DNA from: an uncultured Desulfuromonas sp.
GTDB lineage: Bacteria; Desulfobacterota; Desulfuromonadia; Desulfuromonadales; Desulfuromonadaceae
Assembly: GCF_963678835.1 (NCBI RefSeq)
Contig: NZ_OY787469.1
Location: 868,001-932,000 of the forward strand
Direction of reading: 5' to 3'
Length of the DNA: 64,000 nucleotides
This document shows positions 37,363 through 46,560 of the stretch, piece by piece. Numbering within the stretch: position 1 is the stretch's first letter; every line of letters begins with the position of its first letter. The notes beneath the pieces are model-generated. The model saw nothing but the letters and a program-made list of their open reading frames with translations. It made no database searches and was not told where the DNA came from. A program made the translations under genes and the position numbers.

Positions 37363-38181
37363 TTATTTCATATCCGTCACCTGAACCCAGATCACGGCAT
37401 CCTGACTGAGCTCTTTGCCCTGATACTCTTTGTCGCTGCCGACACCGAGAGCGCAGAATCCCCACCAGCCTGCCTTGGGCAGCCCGAAGGTAAACTTGCC
37501 GTTCGCATCGGCTTTGATGCCGATGGTGACAAAACTGTCATGGGGAGCTTCAACATAGGCCTTGCCCATGGCGTTTTTCTCTAGATCGACTTCGTGGTTG
37601 AGGTATTCCACTTCGATCTCGGCAAAGGGCACTGGCTTGCCATTGCTTTTGACAATACCGCTGAAGGTAGAACCGGTCCAAATGGAGTAGGGTTTTGTCA
37701 ATGGAACGATCTCTGCTTTCAGGCCGAGATCCGCGTCCCAATCTGTCGGCGCGCCAGCCACATTAACGATCATCTTGGTGATTTGTTGAATGTAGATCCC
37801 TTCGCCGCCTTCATAGTAAGGAGCCGGTTGCAAGACAAAAACGTGATCGCCCATGCGCCGGGCCTTGTACTGTGACTGATAGGCCGCACCACTGTTGTGA
37901 TGGCCCTGCCAGCTGATCGGTTTTAAGGTGGGGAGCAGATCATTCTTCTTGCCCTTATTGATGACACAAAAGGCTTCAACAGGCTTTGTTTTGCCATCCT
38001 CCTGCAGCCCCATGTCCATGGTGTGTTCATCGGCAAATGGATGGGTGAACACTTCACGCAGTTCAATCGTTGTACTGCCGTCCAGAGCGGATTGCGGTGT
38101 GTAGAGCATCTGGAAGTGGGCCAGGGCCGGAGTGGCGGCCACGATCATGGCCGTGACGCTGAGCAGTAATACCTTTTTCAT
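37363..38181 (-). CDS. DUF4198 periplasmic protein, probable metal binding (mature N-terminal His)
   Basis: A 272-residue exported protein. Signal peptide MKKVLLLSVTAMIVAATPALA with cleavage after ALA gives a mature chain that begins HFQMLYTPQ. The DUF4198 pattern follows: HPFADEHTMDMG, then a second beta domain (TGSTFSGIVKSNGKPVPFAEIEVEYLN) and KAGWWGF near the end. Related proteins (NikK/NikM type) carry metals in the periplasm, and a free N-terminal His is suited to a histidine-brace site; iron is suggested by its place as last gene of feoA-feoB-small-DUF4198. A paralogue lies at 46561-47364. Confidence 0.82.
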   Translation of the reverse strand: MKKVLLLSVTAMIVAATPALAHFQMLYTPQSALDGSTTIELREVFTHPFADEHTMDMGLQEDGKTKPVEAFCVINKGKKNDLLPTLKPISWQGHHNSGAAYQSQYKARRMGDHVFVLQPAPYYEGGEGIYIQQITKMIVNVAGAPTDWDADLGLKAEIVPLTKPYSIWTGSTFSGIVKSNGKPVPFAEIEVEYLNHEVDLEKNAMGKAYVEAPHDSFVTIGIKADANGKFTFGLPKAGWWGFCALGVGSDKEYQGKELSQDAVIWVQVTDMK

Positions 38182-38235
38182 GATGATCCTTCCTTGGTTG
38201 AAGAGTGGGGAACGCGCTGTCTGTTTAAGAGCCGT

Positions 38236-38547
38236 TTATTCGACAATATCCTTACCGGAAACCGAGACGCTGTGACCTTCGCCCGCGTGAAAAATCACGG
38301 TGTAGTCACCTTGCGGCTTCTTGAAATTCACTTCGCTGTATTCGTTCATTTTTGTTTTGAGCAGAACCTTGCCGTGCTGTTCAATACGCACTTCAACGCC
38401 GCTGGCACTGCTGCCGTCACTGAAACCGCCTTCGCAGGTGATGGTGCCGTCGCCTTCATCAAAGCAGGACATCAGAGCGGTGTGTGCCATCACAGAAGTG
38501 GTGCTGAGAAACAACAGTAACAGTGTTAAAAGAATATGTTTTTTCAT
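38236..38547 (-). CDS. Small exported protein with mature N-terminal HTALM
   Basis: A 103-residue protein. Signal peptide MKKHILLTLLLLFLSTTSVMA, then HTALMSCFDEGDGTITCEGGFSDGSSASGVEVRIEQHGK. Two cysteines (SC, TC) could form a disulfide; the rest resembles a small beta sandwich (transthyretin or CarboxypepD-like) ending VIFHAGEGHSVSVSG with another His. Its paralogue at 46085-46453 keeps HTALM-C, FSDGSSAS and the GxGH segment. Located between feoB and the DUF4198 gene. Family not recognised; periplasmic metal binding is inferred. Confidence 0.78.
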   Translation of the reverse strand: MKKHILLTLLLLFLSTTSVMAHTALMSCFDEGDGTITCEGGFSDGSSASGVEVRIEQHGKVLLKTKMNEYSEVNFKKPQGDYTVIFHAGEGHSVSVSGKDIVE

Positions 38548-38584
38548 GGTAATGACCTTTCTTTTGATAGGTGAATGGGTGAAT

Positions 38585-41011
38585 TTAATCTCCGACCTCC
38601 CAGGCCGGTTGTTTGGAACGGATAAATGCCAGCAGCACGGCGACTGTCACCACGCTGAGATAGAAGTAGTGCATCATGTCGAGACCACTCCAGCCGAAGG
38701 TTTGAGCCAGAGTAAAGAAGCTTCCGGACAACAGCAGGCCGAGGGTGATGGGAAAGAAGATGGCAAAGAGCATCCAGCGGTATGAGTTGGATTGCAGCTT
38801 AACCACCACCATCGTGGCAATGCACGGCGGTGTCAGGATCATGAAGATCAGCATGGCCACGGCATGGATGGGCGTATAAGCACCATCTTTGGAGATCGAG
38901 GTTTCGGCGCGCTCCTGCTTGCCCTTTTCGTAAATGGACCCGAGCGTCGCCACGGCACTTTCGCGGGCGGCAAACGAACTGAGGAAGGCGACATTGACCC
39001 GCCAGTCAAAACCGCAGAATTGGCTCACCGGTTCCAACGCACGACCAAACATGCCGAGAAACGAATGGGTGATTTTCTCGTTTTTGATCTCCATCTGCAG
39101 TTTCTGGGCAACCTTCGATAGCTTGCGCACAGCCCGGTTAATGGTTTTTTCATCGGCGCCTTTGCCGCGAACGATGGGGAATAACTGCGGATTGGCGGCA
39201 AGGTAATCCGCATCCAGAGCCGCAACAGCTTCTTTGCTGCTGGTCAGCATCCGTTTGGACTTGTAGCCGTTATACAGGTTGATCAGAGTAATGACCTCGG
39301 CTCGCTCATCGACCAGCGCGTAAAGACTCGTCTTTTTGGCCTTGTGATCAAACGTCTGCAGGGCTTGATCCGCTTCGGCGCGCATCTTGGTCATGGTGTC
39401 ATCCGGCACGCCCGGATACTGCAGCAACGCAAACAGCACCACGGCCACGGCCAGAACAATGGTCACAACTTTTTTGATGTACAGCCACACCCGCTGGCAG
39501 GCACGCAGCAGCACGCCTTTGATGGTCGGCAGATGGTAGGGCGGCAGTTCCATGATGAACGGTGCGGTTTCACGGTTGGCCAACACCGTTGCCGTCAGCA
39601 GACGGGCGACAATCAGAGCGATGAACAGGGTGACGGTGGAGATGTAAAACATCATCCGTGTCATGTTGTCGGCAAAAAAAGCACCGAGGAGCAGGGTGTA
39701 AAATGGCACCTTGGCCAGGCAGTTCATGTACGGCACGGTGAGAATTGTTGCCAACCGTGCCCGTTCATCGGCAATGCCTTTGGTGGCCATGACACCGGGA
39801 ACCGCACAGCCGCCGACAAGGGCGCCGCCAAGTACCAGAGGCAGGGTGGATTGACCATGCAGACCGTAACGCTTGAACACCCGGTCGAGAATAAACGCCA
39901 TGCGCGGCATGTAGCCGACATCTTCGAGGATGGCGATCAAGGCAAACAGAATGAAGAAAATCGGCAGATAATTGAGCAGGGCAATGGTGCTGTTGATCAT
40001 CCATACGCTCAGGTCGGTGAATAACGGCACGTCGACGATCATCGGTGGGGGCAAAAAGCCGACAATAAAATTTTTAATTGAGGCCAGCAGCGGCCAAGTG
40101 TAATTGGTCAGTTTATAGCCGGCAACGATGGACAGTTGATAGATCAGATAAATGATCAGACCGAGGAAGGGAAATGCCAGCCATTTATTGAGAATAATCC
40201 GGTCGAGCTTATCGGTAAGGTTCCGTTTGCTGTCAGGCGTTTCGCGCACGCAACGGTGATAAACAATGTCGGCATTCTGATAACGCATAGCGGCAAAGGT
40301 CTGGTCCACATCCAGGTCACAGCGCTCATGGATTTCATCCGTCAGAGATTGGATATTTTGCGTGGTCAGGCCAACTTTTTCCAGCACCACATCATCGCCC
40401 TCCAGGGCTTTGATGGCCAGCCAGCGACGGGCAATGGTCGATTCGACGGTGATCTTTTCTTCCAATTGGGCGATGTAGGGTTCGAAGCGGTCATAGTCAA
40501 TGCGAAACGGACGCGTTACCGTCTGCTGACTGGCCCGTTCAATGGCACTGAGGATGTCATTTTTACCTTTTTGCCGGCTGCCAACCGCTTTAACCACCTG
40601 GATATTAAGCAGTTGAGACAGCAGATCGATGTTGATCGCGATGTGGCGTCGCTCGGCTATATCCATCATATTCAGCACCATCACCACCGGTTTACCCAGT
40701 TCAAGAAGCTGAAAAGTCAGATAGAGGTTACGGCGCAGATTCGCCGCATCCACCACATTGACAATGACGTCGGTTTCCTCATTGAGCAGAAAGGATTTGG
40801 CGACCCGCTCCTCCAGCGAGAACATGCTGAACGAATAGGTACCGGGCAGATCGACAATCTCATAGCTGTGACCTTCGAATTTGACTGTCGCTGATTTTTT
40901 GTCAACCGTGACGCCGGGATAATTGGCGACATGCTGGTTGACGCCGCTGAGCATGTTGAAGATGGTTGATTTTCCGCAATTGGGCTGTCCGGCCAGGGCA
41001 ACATTGATCAT
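38585..41011 (-). CDS. feoB: Ferrous iron transporter FeoB
   Basis: An 808-residue inner-membrane Fe2+ transporter. The N-terminal G domain has GQPNCGKSTIFN (G1), ANYPGVTVDKK (switch I), DLPGTYSFSMFS (G3) and LNMMD (G4). Two Gate domains (LALILEDVGYMPRMAFILDRVF and the C-terminal RVNVAFLSSFAARESAVATLGSIY) and an inserted soluble helical region (about 535-640, DHKAKKTSLYALVDERAEVI) make it slightly long. The C-terminus lacks a FeoC-like Cys tail. The ATG overlaps the feoA stop (ATGA). Confidence 0.96.
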   Translation of the reverse strand: MINVALAGQPNCGKSTIFNMLSGVNQHVANYPGVTVDKKSATVKFEGHSYEIVDLPGTYSFSMFSLEERVAKSFLLNEETDVIVNVVDAANLRRNLYLTFQLLELGKPVVMVLNMMDIAERRHIAINIDLLSQLLNIQVVKAVGSRQKGKNDILSAIERASQQTVTRPFRIDYDRFEPYIAQLEEKITVESTIARRWLAIKALEGDDVVLEKVGLTTQNIQSLTDEIHERCDLDVDQTFAAMRYQNADIVYHRCVRETPDSKRNLTDKLDRIILNKWLAFPFLGLIIYLIYQLSIVAGYKLTNYTWPLLASIKNFIVGFLPPPMIVDVPLFTDLSVWMINSTIALLNYLPIFFILFALIAILEDVGYMPRMAFILDRVFKRYGLHGQSTLPLVLGGALVGGCAVPGVMATKGIADERARLATILTVPYMNCLAKVPFYTLLLGAFFADNMTRMMFYISTVTLFIALIVARLLTATVLANRETAPFIMELPPYHLPTIKGVLLRACQRVWLYIKKVVTIVLAVAVVLFALLQYPGVPDDTMTKMRAEADQALQTFDHKAKKTSLYALVDERAEVITLINLYNGYKSKRMLTSSKEAVAALDADYLAANPQLFPIVRGKGADEKTINRAVRKLSKVAQKLQMEIKNEKITHSFLGMFGRALEPVSQFCGFDWRVNVAFLSSFAARESAVATLGSIYEKGKQERAETSISKDGAYTPIHAVAMLIFMILTPPCIATMVVVKLQSNSYRWMLFAIFFPITLGLLLSGSFFTLAQTFGWSGLDMMHYFYLSVVTVAVLLAFIRSKQPAWEVGD

Positions 41012-41262
41012 AATTGTTCCACCTGAATCATTTGCGCCTCACTGCGGCGCAGCGAAAGAAAATAGTTTTGAATTCCAATTTCAATAGGGTCGCGTAAAGG
41101 AGCGTTGCGAATCATCATGATTTCAGCACCGGGAATAAAGCCCATGTTGAGCAGTTTCTGCTTTAGCGCACCACGTGCCGAGCAGGCGCGAACAAGGGCT
41201 TTTTGCTGCTCCGAAAGTTGCGATAAGGGAATAGATTGTGATGGGGTGGCGATGTGGCTCAT
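41008..41262 (-). CDS. feoA: FeoA ferrous iron transport accessory protein
   Basis: An 84-residue SH3-like FeoA: IPLSQLSEQQKALVRACSARGALKQKLLNMGFIPGAEIMMIRNAPLRDPIEIGIQNYFLSLRRSEAQMIQVE, with the NMGFIPG and SLRRSEA signatures. It binds the FeoB G domain region and is needed for uptake. ATG at 41262 is preceded by GGAGG. A CRP/FNR-like site lies 79 bases upstream. Confidence 0.95.
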   Translation of the reverse strand: MSHIATPSQSIPLSQLSEQQKALVRACSARGALKQKLLNMGFIPGAEIMMIRNAPLRDPIEIGIQNYFLSLRRSEAQMIQVEQL

Positions 41263-41340
41263 TGTATAAATCCTCCGTGGGGGCCCGCGCAATATCGACG
41301 GGAAACAGGAAGGCATTGTACAGGCTCCCCAATAAAAGTC

Positions 41341-41356
41341 TGTGATTGAAGTCACG
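41341..41356. promoter_or_regulatory. CRP/FNR-type site upstream of feoAB
   Basis: TGTGATTGAAGTCACG fits TGTGA-N6-TCACR and again follows GTC, as in the two sister sites. FeoAB control by an oxygen- or redox-sensing CRP/FNR protein is known in other bacteria; here it is inferred. Confidence 0.72.
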
Positions 41357-41452
41357 AAAGTGGGGTGTAGAATTTCTGCTCCCTGACGATCAGGTTGTGT
41401 GAGCAGACCATAGTACGGAAGGTCCTTAACGTTTGAGCACTCCTCTTGATGT

Positions 41453-41598
41453 CAGGCTGCTGAAAAACAACCTGTAAAGCCAACGCACGAGCGATCAAAA
41501 GGAAAAGGACAGGTTTGTACGTGTTGAGAGCCAGGACAGCGCATTTTTGGCGTACTTTATTGAAAAAGATCTCCGGGAGGGATGTTTTCAACCTCCTG
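41453..41598. repeat. Palindromic intergenic repeat, copy B (long form)
   Basis: Begins CAGGCTGCTGAAAAACAACC and ends TTTTCAACCTCCTG. It matches copy D (63730-63880) along much of its length (GCGATCAAAA, GGACAG, GTTGAAAAAG, GGGAT), with the shorter copies A and C lacking the middle. It directly abuts the stop codon of the diguanylate cyclase gene. Confidence 0.8.
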
Positions 41599-42564
41599 CT
41601 AACGGTCGATTCGTGACACCCCGTCACCGCCACTTTTTTTGATCAGGTAGGCTTGTTCATCCGCTTTACGCAGCAGGGTCTGCAACATGTCATGGCAGCT
41701 TTCCGGTTGGCACTGGGTGGAGGCGATACCGATGGACAATGACGTCGACGCCACCTTGACTTTGCTGTACAGATGCCGGATGCGCCAGGCAATTTTTTCG
41801 GCCTGATCAATCGTGGTATTGGGTAGAAATACGGCAAATTCGTCGCCACCGAGGCGTAACGGAACATCCGGGTCCTGGCGGATTGCACGGATGATGCAAC
41901 GTGCCAGGTCCTGCAACAGCTGATCACCCACATGATGGCCGAGGCTGTCATTGACCTGCTTAAATCGATCACAATCGATATAGATCGCGCTGAACTCTGT
42001 TCCTTTGATACACAGCCCAGAGCCGCATCGACTATAAAGCTGATCCAGGAAATGGCGATTATAAACCCCGGTCAGGGCGTCGGTGAAGGCCTGCTCCTCC
42101 ATGGCCCGGTACTGTTGTTGAACGCTGTTGTAACGGCGTAAAGACTCTCTTTTTTGGCGAGCCAGACCTTGGCTCATCCAGGTCAGATTGCGCAACAAGA
42201 CAAGAAATTCGTCTTCCTCCTCTTTTTCATTGCTCAGGTCGAAATAGATCTGGTAGTTGCCTTTTTTCATCTCCTTGCAGAAGCGGTTAACCACTTCCAG
42301 ATCGCGATTGATCAGGAAATAAGCGACCCAGCGCGCCAGCGGAATCAGCAGGAAAATAACGGCCAAAGGGATGGCAAAGTAGAGGTTGTTGCCGGGGGCC
42401 AGGCCGCCGGTTTCAATCAACCAGGAAGTCAGCAGCATGGGCAGCAAGATAGATACGACAATAAAAATGGCCACACGGCCGGTAATTCCAAGCGGCCAAG
42501 TGTGGAAGCAGCGTTTGTTTTTGGCCGGTTGTTCAAAACGTTCAAAGCTCACAATCCCCTCCAT
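41599..42564 (-). CDS. Membrane diguanylate cyclase (GGDEF)
   Basis: A 321-residue protein. Two hydrophobic segments (VAIFIVVSILLPMLLTSWLI near 31-50, NNLYFAIPLAVIFLLIPLARW near 58-78) are followed by a HAMP-like linker (LEVVNRFCKEMKKGNYQIYFDL) and an intact GGDEF domain (TDALTGVYNRHFLDQL, YIDCDRFKQVNDSLGHHVGD, RLGGDEFAVFLP), so it should make c-di-GMP. No clear RxxD inhibitory site. A GTG four codons in (42552) with GGAGGGG before it may be the true start. Ends immediately at the repeat of copy B. Confidence 0.9.
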   Translation of the reverse strand: MEGIVSFERFEQPAKNKRCFHTWPLGITGRVAIFIVVSILLPMLLTSWLIETGGLAPGNNLYFAIPLAVIFLLIPLARWVAYFLINRDLEVVNRFCKEMKKGNYQIYFDLSNEKEEEDEFLVLLRNLTWMSQGLARQKRESLRRYNSVQQQYRAMEEQAFTDALTGVYNRHFLDQLYSRCGSGLCIKGTEFSAIYIDCDRFKQVNDSLGHHVGDQLLQDLARCIIRAIRQDPDVPLRLGGDEFAVFLPNTTIDQAEKIAWRIRHLYSKVKVASTSLSIGIASTQCQPESCHDMLQTLLRKADEQAYLIKKSGGDGVSRIDR

Positions 42565-42728
42565 AGTAAAACCAGAAACTGTGAAGCGATTGGAGGCAGA
42601 TCGTACATGGCATGAGCTGCCTGAGCTTTGGAAAAAAGCCGCCGAACCTATGAGAGCGAGACAGGCTTTTTCAAAACCTCATTCAACCAAAGCATATGTA
42701 CGTCCTTAACCACCATTGCCACACTGAT

Positions 42729-43994
42729 TCAGGTAAAAAGCACATCAAGTGCCGCCTTGAAAGGCTCACCCGCATTAAATAGGCGCTGACGACATTCACA
42801 TTCAACCCCCCAGATACTGCGGGCCTCTGAGATGCTCTCGTTGATGATTTTCTCGAGGCATTGGCAACGTTGAGGATCAAGCTGATTGTAAATGATGTAA
42901 TCTGCGCCCTTTTTTAAAAACAGCAGGACGGGATTCTCCGGTGGCATGTTTGCCTGGACGATTTCACTGATACGATCTTGCAGTTGTTCGCCGATGGTGC
43001 AAAGAACATTGTCGGTCTCCAGATAGCCTTTTTGGCGGTTAAGCGTTTTCAGGTTGCGGAAGCACAGGGCGAACAACACATAGGGGGTGGCATTGAGGGG
43101 GGATTGGTAGTCATTTTCAAATGAGAACAGATAACGGTAGCTGTAAAATTGGCTCAGCGGCTCACGGAAATAACAGGAGTGGCGAAAATCTTCAAGTTGG
43201 GCCAATGATTCCGTATAGCTGTTCCCCTCTATGGTCAACGGGTTCCACCGTTCGGTCACGGCCGTCAGGGCTTTGACGATGCTTTTATCCAATTTGCCGT
43301 TTTGGACATCCAACAGAAGAATCTCCAGCGCATTCTCATGGCTGCGGTTACTTTTATACGGGCGTCGTGCAATCAACGCTTCATAGACATCTGCAACGGC
43401 AATGATCCGGGCGTAAAAGGAGATAGAATCCGCTTCGCGTCCCTGCGGATAACCGCTGCCGTCCAGCCGTTCATGATGCTGCAGCACCATGTCGATCAAC
43501 CGTGTGTCTATGCCTTTGTTTTTGAACAGATCGGCGCCGATAAGGGCATGGCTGTTCATGATATGGCGATCGTGAATCGAAAAACGGCCCGGCTTGAGCA
43601 AAACGTCATCGGGAATGGAGAGTTTGCCGATGTCATGGATCAGGCCACCGTGCTCCAGGGCCAGAACCTCATCTTTTCTGAGTTGCAACTGGATGCCGAT
43701 GCGCCGTGACAGCTCTGCGACGCGTAAAGAGTGCAAATAGGTATAGTAATCCCGATGCGCGAGCAGACTAAGAAGAACATCGAGAAAACCATCAAAAACA
43801 TAGTGTATTTTCTGGTCTTTAAGGTCGATTTTAAAACCATTATGAAATTGATGGGTCACGATGCAATCCAATGAACAGTTTGGGAATAACAAGGGCGGTG
43901 CGTCTCGTCGTCGAGAGGTGCCGCAAAAAAGATAAAGGGCTTCGCAGCATGCCGGAATAGCGCATAGAGCCGTCACTTCATGGAAATGAGGCAT
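42729..43994 (-). CDS. HD-GYP domain phosphodiesterase
   Basis: A 421-residue cytoplasmic protein. The HD-GYP domain (about 80-235) is complete: LHSLRVAELSRRIG, HGGLIHDIGKLSIPDDVLLKPG, HHERLDGSGYPQGRE and ADVYEALIARRPYK. It should hydrolyse c-di-GMP. The N-terminal ~70 residues (Cys-rich, CAIPACCEALYLFCG) and C-terminal ~170 residues show no clear domain; the latter (YRYLFSFENDYQS...VLFALCFRNLKTLNRQKGYLETDNVLCTIGEQL) looks like a GGDEF relative that lost its signature. ATG at 43994 with GGAG eight bases upstream is preferred over ATG at 44018. Confidence 0.87.
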   Translation of the reverse strand: MPHFHEVTALCAIPACCEALYLFCGTSRRRDAPPLLFPNCSLDCIVTHQFHNGFKIDLKDQKIHYVFDGFLDVLLSLLAHRDYYTYLHSLRVAELSRRIGIQLQLRKDEVLALEHGGLIHDIGKLSIPDDVLLKPGRFSIHDRHIMNSHALIGADLFKNKGIDTRLIDMVLQHHERLDGSGYPQGREADSISFYARIIAVADVYEALIARRPYKSNRSHENALEILLLDVQNGKLDKSIVKALTAVTERWNPLTIEGNSYTESLAQLEDFRHSCYFREPLSQFYSYRYLFSFENDYQSPLNATPYVLFALCFRNLKTLNRQKGYLETDNVLCTIGEQLQDRISEIVQANMPPENPVLLFLKKGADYIIYNQLDPQRCQCLEKIINESISEARSIWGVECECRQRLFNAGEPFKAALDVLFT

Positions 43995-44056
43995 TCTCTG
44001 CAACTCCGATCGAATCATCTCGCAGCTAATGAATTTTACTTTTAATGTAAATAAGA

Positions 44057-44350
44057 TTAGCTGGAGTGGTTGGCTAATGATGTGACCGGAGACACAACTG
44101 GAACTTTTTTTTCAGGGATGACGTGAGTCCTCAAGACACTGGCGCAAGAACGCTGGGTAGAGCTGCGACACTCTGGAGGCAACGTCTTCATCCCGTCGAT
44201 CAATTTCGTGGCAATGGCTCCTTGGCAGATAAAGCGGTCGATCAGGACGGCATTATCAAGGCTGTCCACGGCGTGCCGGGCGTCGGCAATGGCACGGGCG
44301 ATTTTACGGGGGGTACCGGTTGTGCTGGAATCGGCAACAAGAATTTTCAT
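44057..44350 (-). pseudogene. Flavodoxin-like gene with internal deletion
   Basis: A 97-codon frame. The N-terminus MKILVADSSTTGTPRKIARAIADA is the FMN phosphate loop of flavodoxins, and residues 28-55 (SLDNAVLIDRFICQGAIATKLIDGMKTLPPE) match the C-terminal part seen in BilS-type flavodoxin family proteins (FxCQGKIxPKLIE pattern). The ~80 residues normally between, including the central strands and the flavin ring site, are missing, so I read it as a deletion remnant. It follows the PepSY gene in the same direction. A still functional short protein cannot be excluded. Confidence 0.6.
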
Positions 44351-44539
44351 TGTGTTTCTTTTTGGTGTTTAAAAGAGAGGGGATGCGGCCCATGGATTTT
44401 TCAACCACGCACATCGACAAAGCGCTGTTCTTGCGTTTGTTCACTTAAAAAATCCGTCTTCGATTCGGTCGTCCACCCATGGGTGCCGTATCTTTTTTCA
44501 GCAACAAAATGTATGAGTGTCAGCAGTCTGAATGACATT

Positions 44540-46081
44540 CTATTTTTTTGTGGTGGATGTGCGTGACCACCAATCATAAACGCCGCTGGTAAGGACGAGG
44601 CACAAAAGTCCGCCGCCGAGGGGAATGAGCGCCGTGTACCAGATGCCCAGCCATTGGCGCAGAATGCGGCCGTTGTGGAGTTCAAAAAGAATATGGCGCA
44701 ACGGCACGGACAGCTCGCCCAGTGCTACTGGGAAATGGATCGGTTGCGGGGTGTCGTCCGTGTCGGGAAGTCGGCAGGGGCGCGGACCGTCGCGGTAATC
44801 AACAAAGGCGACTGGACGGCGCTCGTGCGTGATCAGCGCTGTAACAAGAGGTCGACGGCTTGCCGGGGTGATCAGCGCGCTGGCGCAGCGTTGTTTTTCG
44901 TCCCACAGGTAGAGACCGGCGAAGGAGCCGATGATCCAACGTCCATCTTGCAGTGAATACAGCACGTTGACCCCCATGGCGCTGATCGGAGCCGCAACGC
45001 TTTGGCGGCGCAGGGGCGTGTGCAGGTCTGCCGGGCCGCCGAACAGACCGTCGCGGGTGGCGATGAGAATTTCACTGTGATCCGCGCTGAGGGCGACGCG
45101 ATCAATGCGTGGTCGGCGAGAGTCGTCAGGGTGAAAGATCATGGAGGAACGCGCAATCCGACAATCCTTGATCAGAGCGGAAAAGGGTGGCCGGATCACA
45201 ACGCCGCTAAGGGTGATGAGCAGCAGAAACAGGACACTGCGTATCCCCAGTTGTAGATGGTTACGCCACCAGAACGGCAGCTTGATTCCGGGCACAGGCG
45301 GCAGAAATCGCCGCGAGGTGGGACACAGCCACAGCCCGGACAGGCATAGAAAGACGAGAATAGTCGCCGCTGCATCGACAAATAGACGACCGGGCAGCCC
45401 GAGCACGGCGCCGCTGTGCAGGGCCAACAGCCAGCGGATGAGGGGTACGGTTGACGGCAGATCGGCTTGCGCATAGAGCAAAGGGTGGGGGCGAAACTCA
45501 AAGTGGGTGCCCATCGGGCTAATCAGGCACTGCTGTTCGGTGAAGAGCAACAGGTCGTTGTCGCGCCGGATCAGGGCGACGATGGCCGCGTCGTCCTGCG
45601 GTAGCGCCACGTTTTTCCACACGCCGGAAAAGTCGTAGTGAAATAAACCATTGCGGGTTCCGGCGAGCAGATGCGTTCGGCCCTGATGACGGTAATGGAG
45701 CAGACACAGGGTATCTCGGTCGTCGGCATCTTGCGGGTAGCCCTCCATCAGCGGAATAAAATGCTCTGCGCGGTCCGGACTGTACCAGACGCCGGCGCGG
45801 CCACCGACGATCAAGCTGTCGCCATCGCTCACCGTGTCGCGAACCGCCATGCGTGCGCCGTTACGCAAGGTATGGCTGTCCGGTAGCAGGGCGACGGGCA
45901 GTGCCAGCCCCCGGATCAGCTCAGGATGGTTGAGCAGAATGCCGGTCAACGCCATCAGCAGAAAATAAGCGGCGAAGATCAAACCGAGATAGGTATGAGT
46001 CCTTTGCGAAAATTTTATAAAAGGGAGCCTTTTGCAAGAGCCTCGAGGGCTTCCTGAAAATCGAAACGGTCGGCGCATCAT
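44540..46081 (-). CDS. PepSY-associated membrane protein in the TonB receptor operon
   Basis: A 513-residue inner-membrane protein of the PepSY_TM type found with siderophore or heme receptors, where it may reduce the ligand. Helices: YLGLIFAAYFLLMALTGILLN (about 32-52), LFVDAAATILVFLCLSGLWL (about 230), LGIRSVLFLLLITLSGVVI (about 270) and a C-terminal WYTALIPLGGGLLCLVLTSGVYDWW. The periplasmic parts are large, with repeated AGTRNGLF / ATRDGLFGG / GSFAGLYLW strands resembling beta-propeller blades. The first ~20 residues (SGSPRGSCKRLPF) are encoded by a GAGGCTCTTGCAAAAGGCTC palindrome that also occurs at 49688, so the original start may have been replaced by repeat DNA. Starts four bases after the previous stop. 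Confidence 0.78.
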   Translation of the reverse strand: MMRRPFRFSGSPRGSCKRLPFIKFSQRTHTYLGLIFAAYFLLMALTGILLNHPELIRGLALPVALLPDSHTLRNGARMAVRDTVSDGDSLIVGGRAGVWYSPDRAEHFIPLMEGYPQDADDRDTLCLLHYRHQGRTHLLAGTRNGLFHYDFSGVWKNVALPQDDAAIVALIRRDNDLLLFTEQQCLISPMGTHFEFRPHPLLYAQADLPSTVPLIRWLLALHSGAVLGLPGRLFVDAAATILVFLCLSGLWLCPTSRRFLPPVPGIKLPFWWRNHLQLGIRSVLFLLLITLSGVVIRPPFSALIKDCRIARSSMIFHPDDSRRPRIDRVALSADHSEILIATRDGLFGGPADLHTPLRRQSVAAPISAMGVNVLYSLQDGRWIIGSFAGLYLWDEKQRCASALITPASRRPLVTALITHERRPVAFVDYRDGPRPCRLPDTDDTPQPIHFPVALGELSVPLRHILFELHNGRILRQWLGIWYTALIPLGGGLLCLVLTSGVYDWWSRTSTTKK

Positions 46082-46084
46082 GGA

Positions 46085-46453
46085 TTAATTGATGGTGGCG
46101 CTTTTCTCGATAATCCGATGACCCGGGCCGCCGTCAAAAATGACGCGAAACGCTTGGTCGGGACGTGTGAAGGTAAATTCGCCGTAATCGTCCATTTTGC
46201 CTTCAAGCAAAAGTTCGTCGTTGTCGTTCACCACGCGTACCGGGATGGCGGACGCCGATGAGCCGTCGGAAAATTCACCGTAACAGCTGATGGTGTTGTT
46301 TTCTTCATTGGCATAGCAGGCCATCAGGGCGGTATGGGCGTGGGCCGTGCCGGCCCAGAACACCAGCAAGATCGTAATGAGGATCGGGCGGGACAGGGCG
46401 TAACGACTGTGGCGTTCGGCACGCAGTGGCGTTAAGGGAAGAAGAGGCATCAT
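46085..46453 (-). CDS. Small exported protein with mature N-terminal HTALM (paralogue)
   Basis: A 122-residue protein; start ATG at 46453 with AAAGG upstream. A long signal sequence (basic part RAERHSRYALSR, then ILITILLVFWAGTAHA) is cleaved after AHA to give HTALMACYANEENNTISCYGEFSDGSSAS. It is clearly paralogous to 38236-38547: same HTALM, two cysteines, FSDGSSAS, and a C-terminal VIFDGGPGH. In the receptor operon it lies between DUF4198 and PepSY genes. Function unknown; periplasmic metal binding is inferred. Confidence 0.8.
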   Translation of the reverse strand: MMPLLPLTPLRAERHSRYALSRPILITILLVFWAGTAHAHTALMACYANEENNTISCYGEFSDGSSASAIPVRVVNDNDELLLEGKMDDYGEFTFTRPDQAFRVIFDGGPGHRIIEKSATIN

Positions 46454-46560
46454 AATCAAAACCTTTGTTTGCGCCGTGGCGTTGATTCGGCGGGTTGTAA
46501 GAAATTCCCCTCTCTTTCCGATGGGAAAGAGAGGGAGATCGGTCACCGTTTTCGCAACGC

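Noticed and set aside
41352..41633. Minus-strand frame of 93 codons between feoA and the diguanylate cyclase
   Set aside because: It lies inside palindromic repeat copy B and has no start signal.
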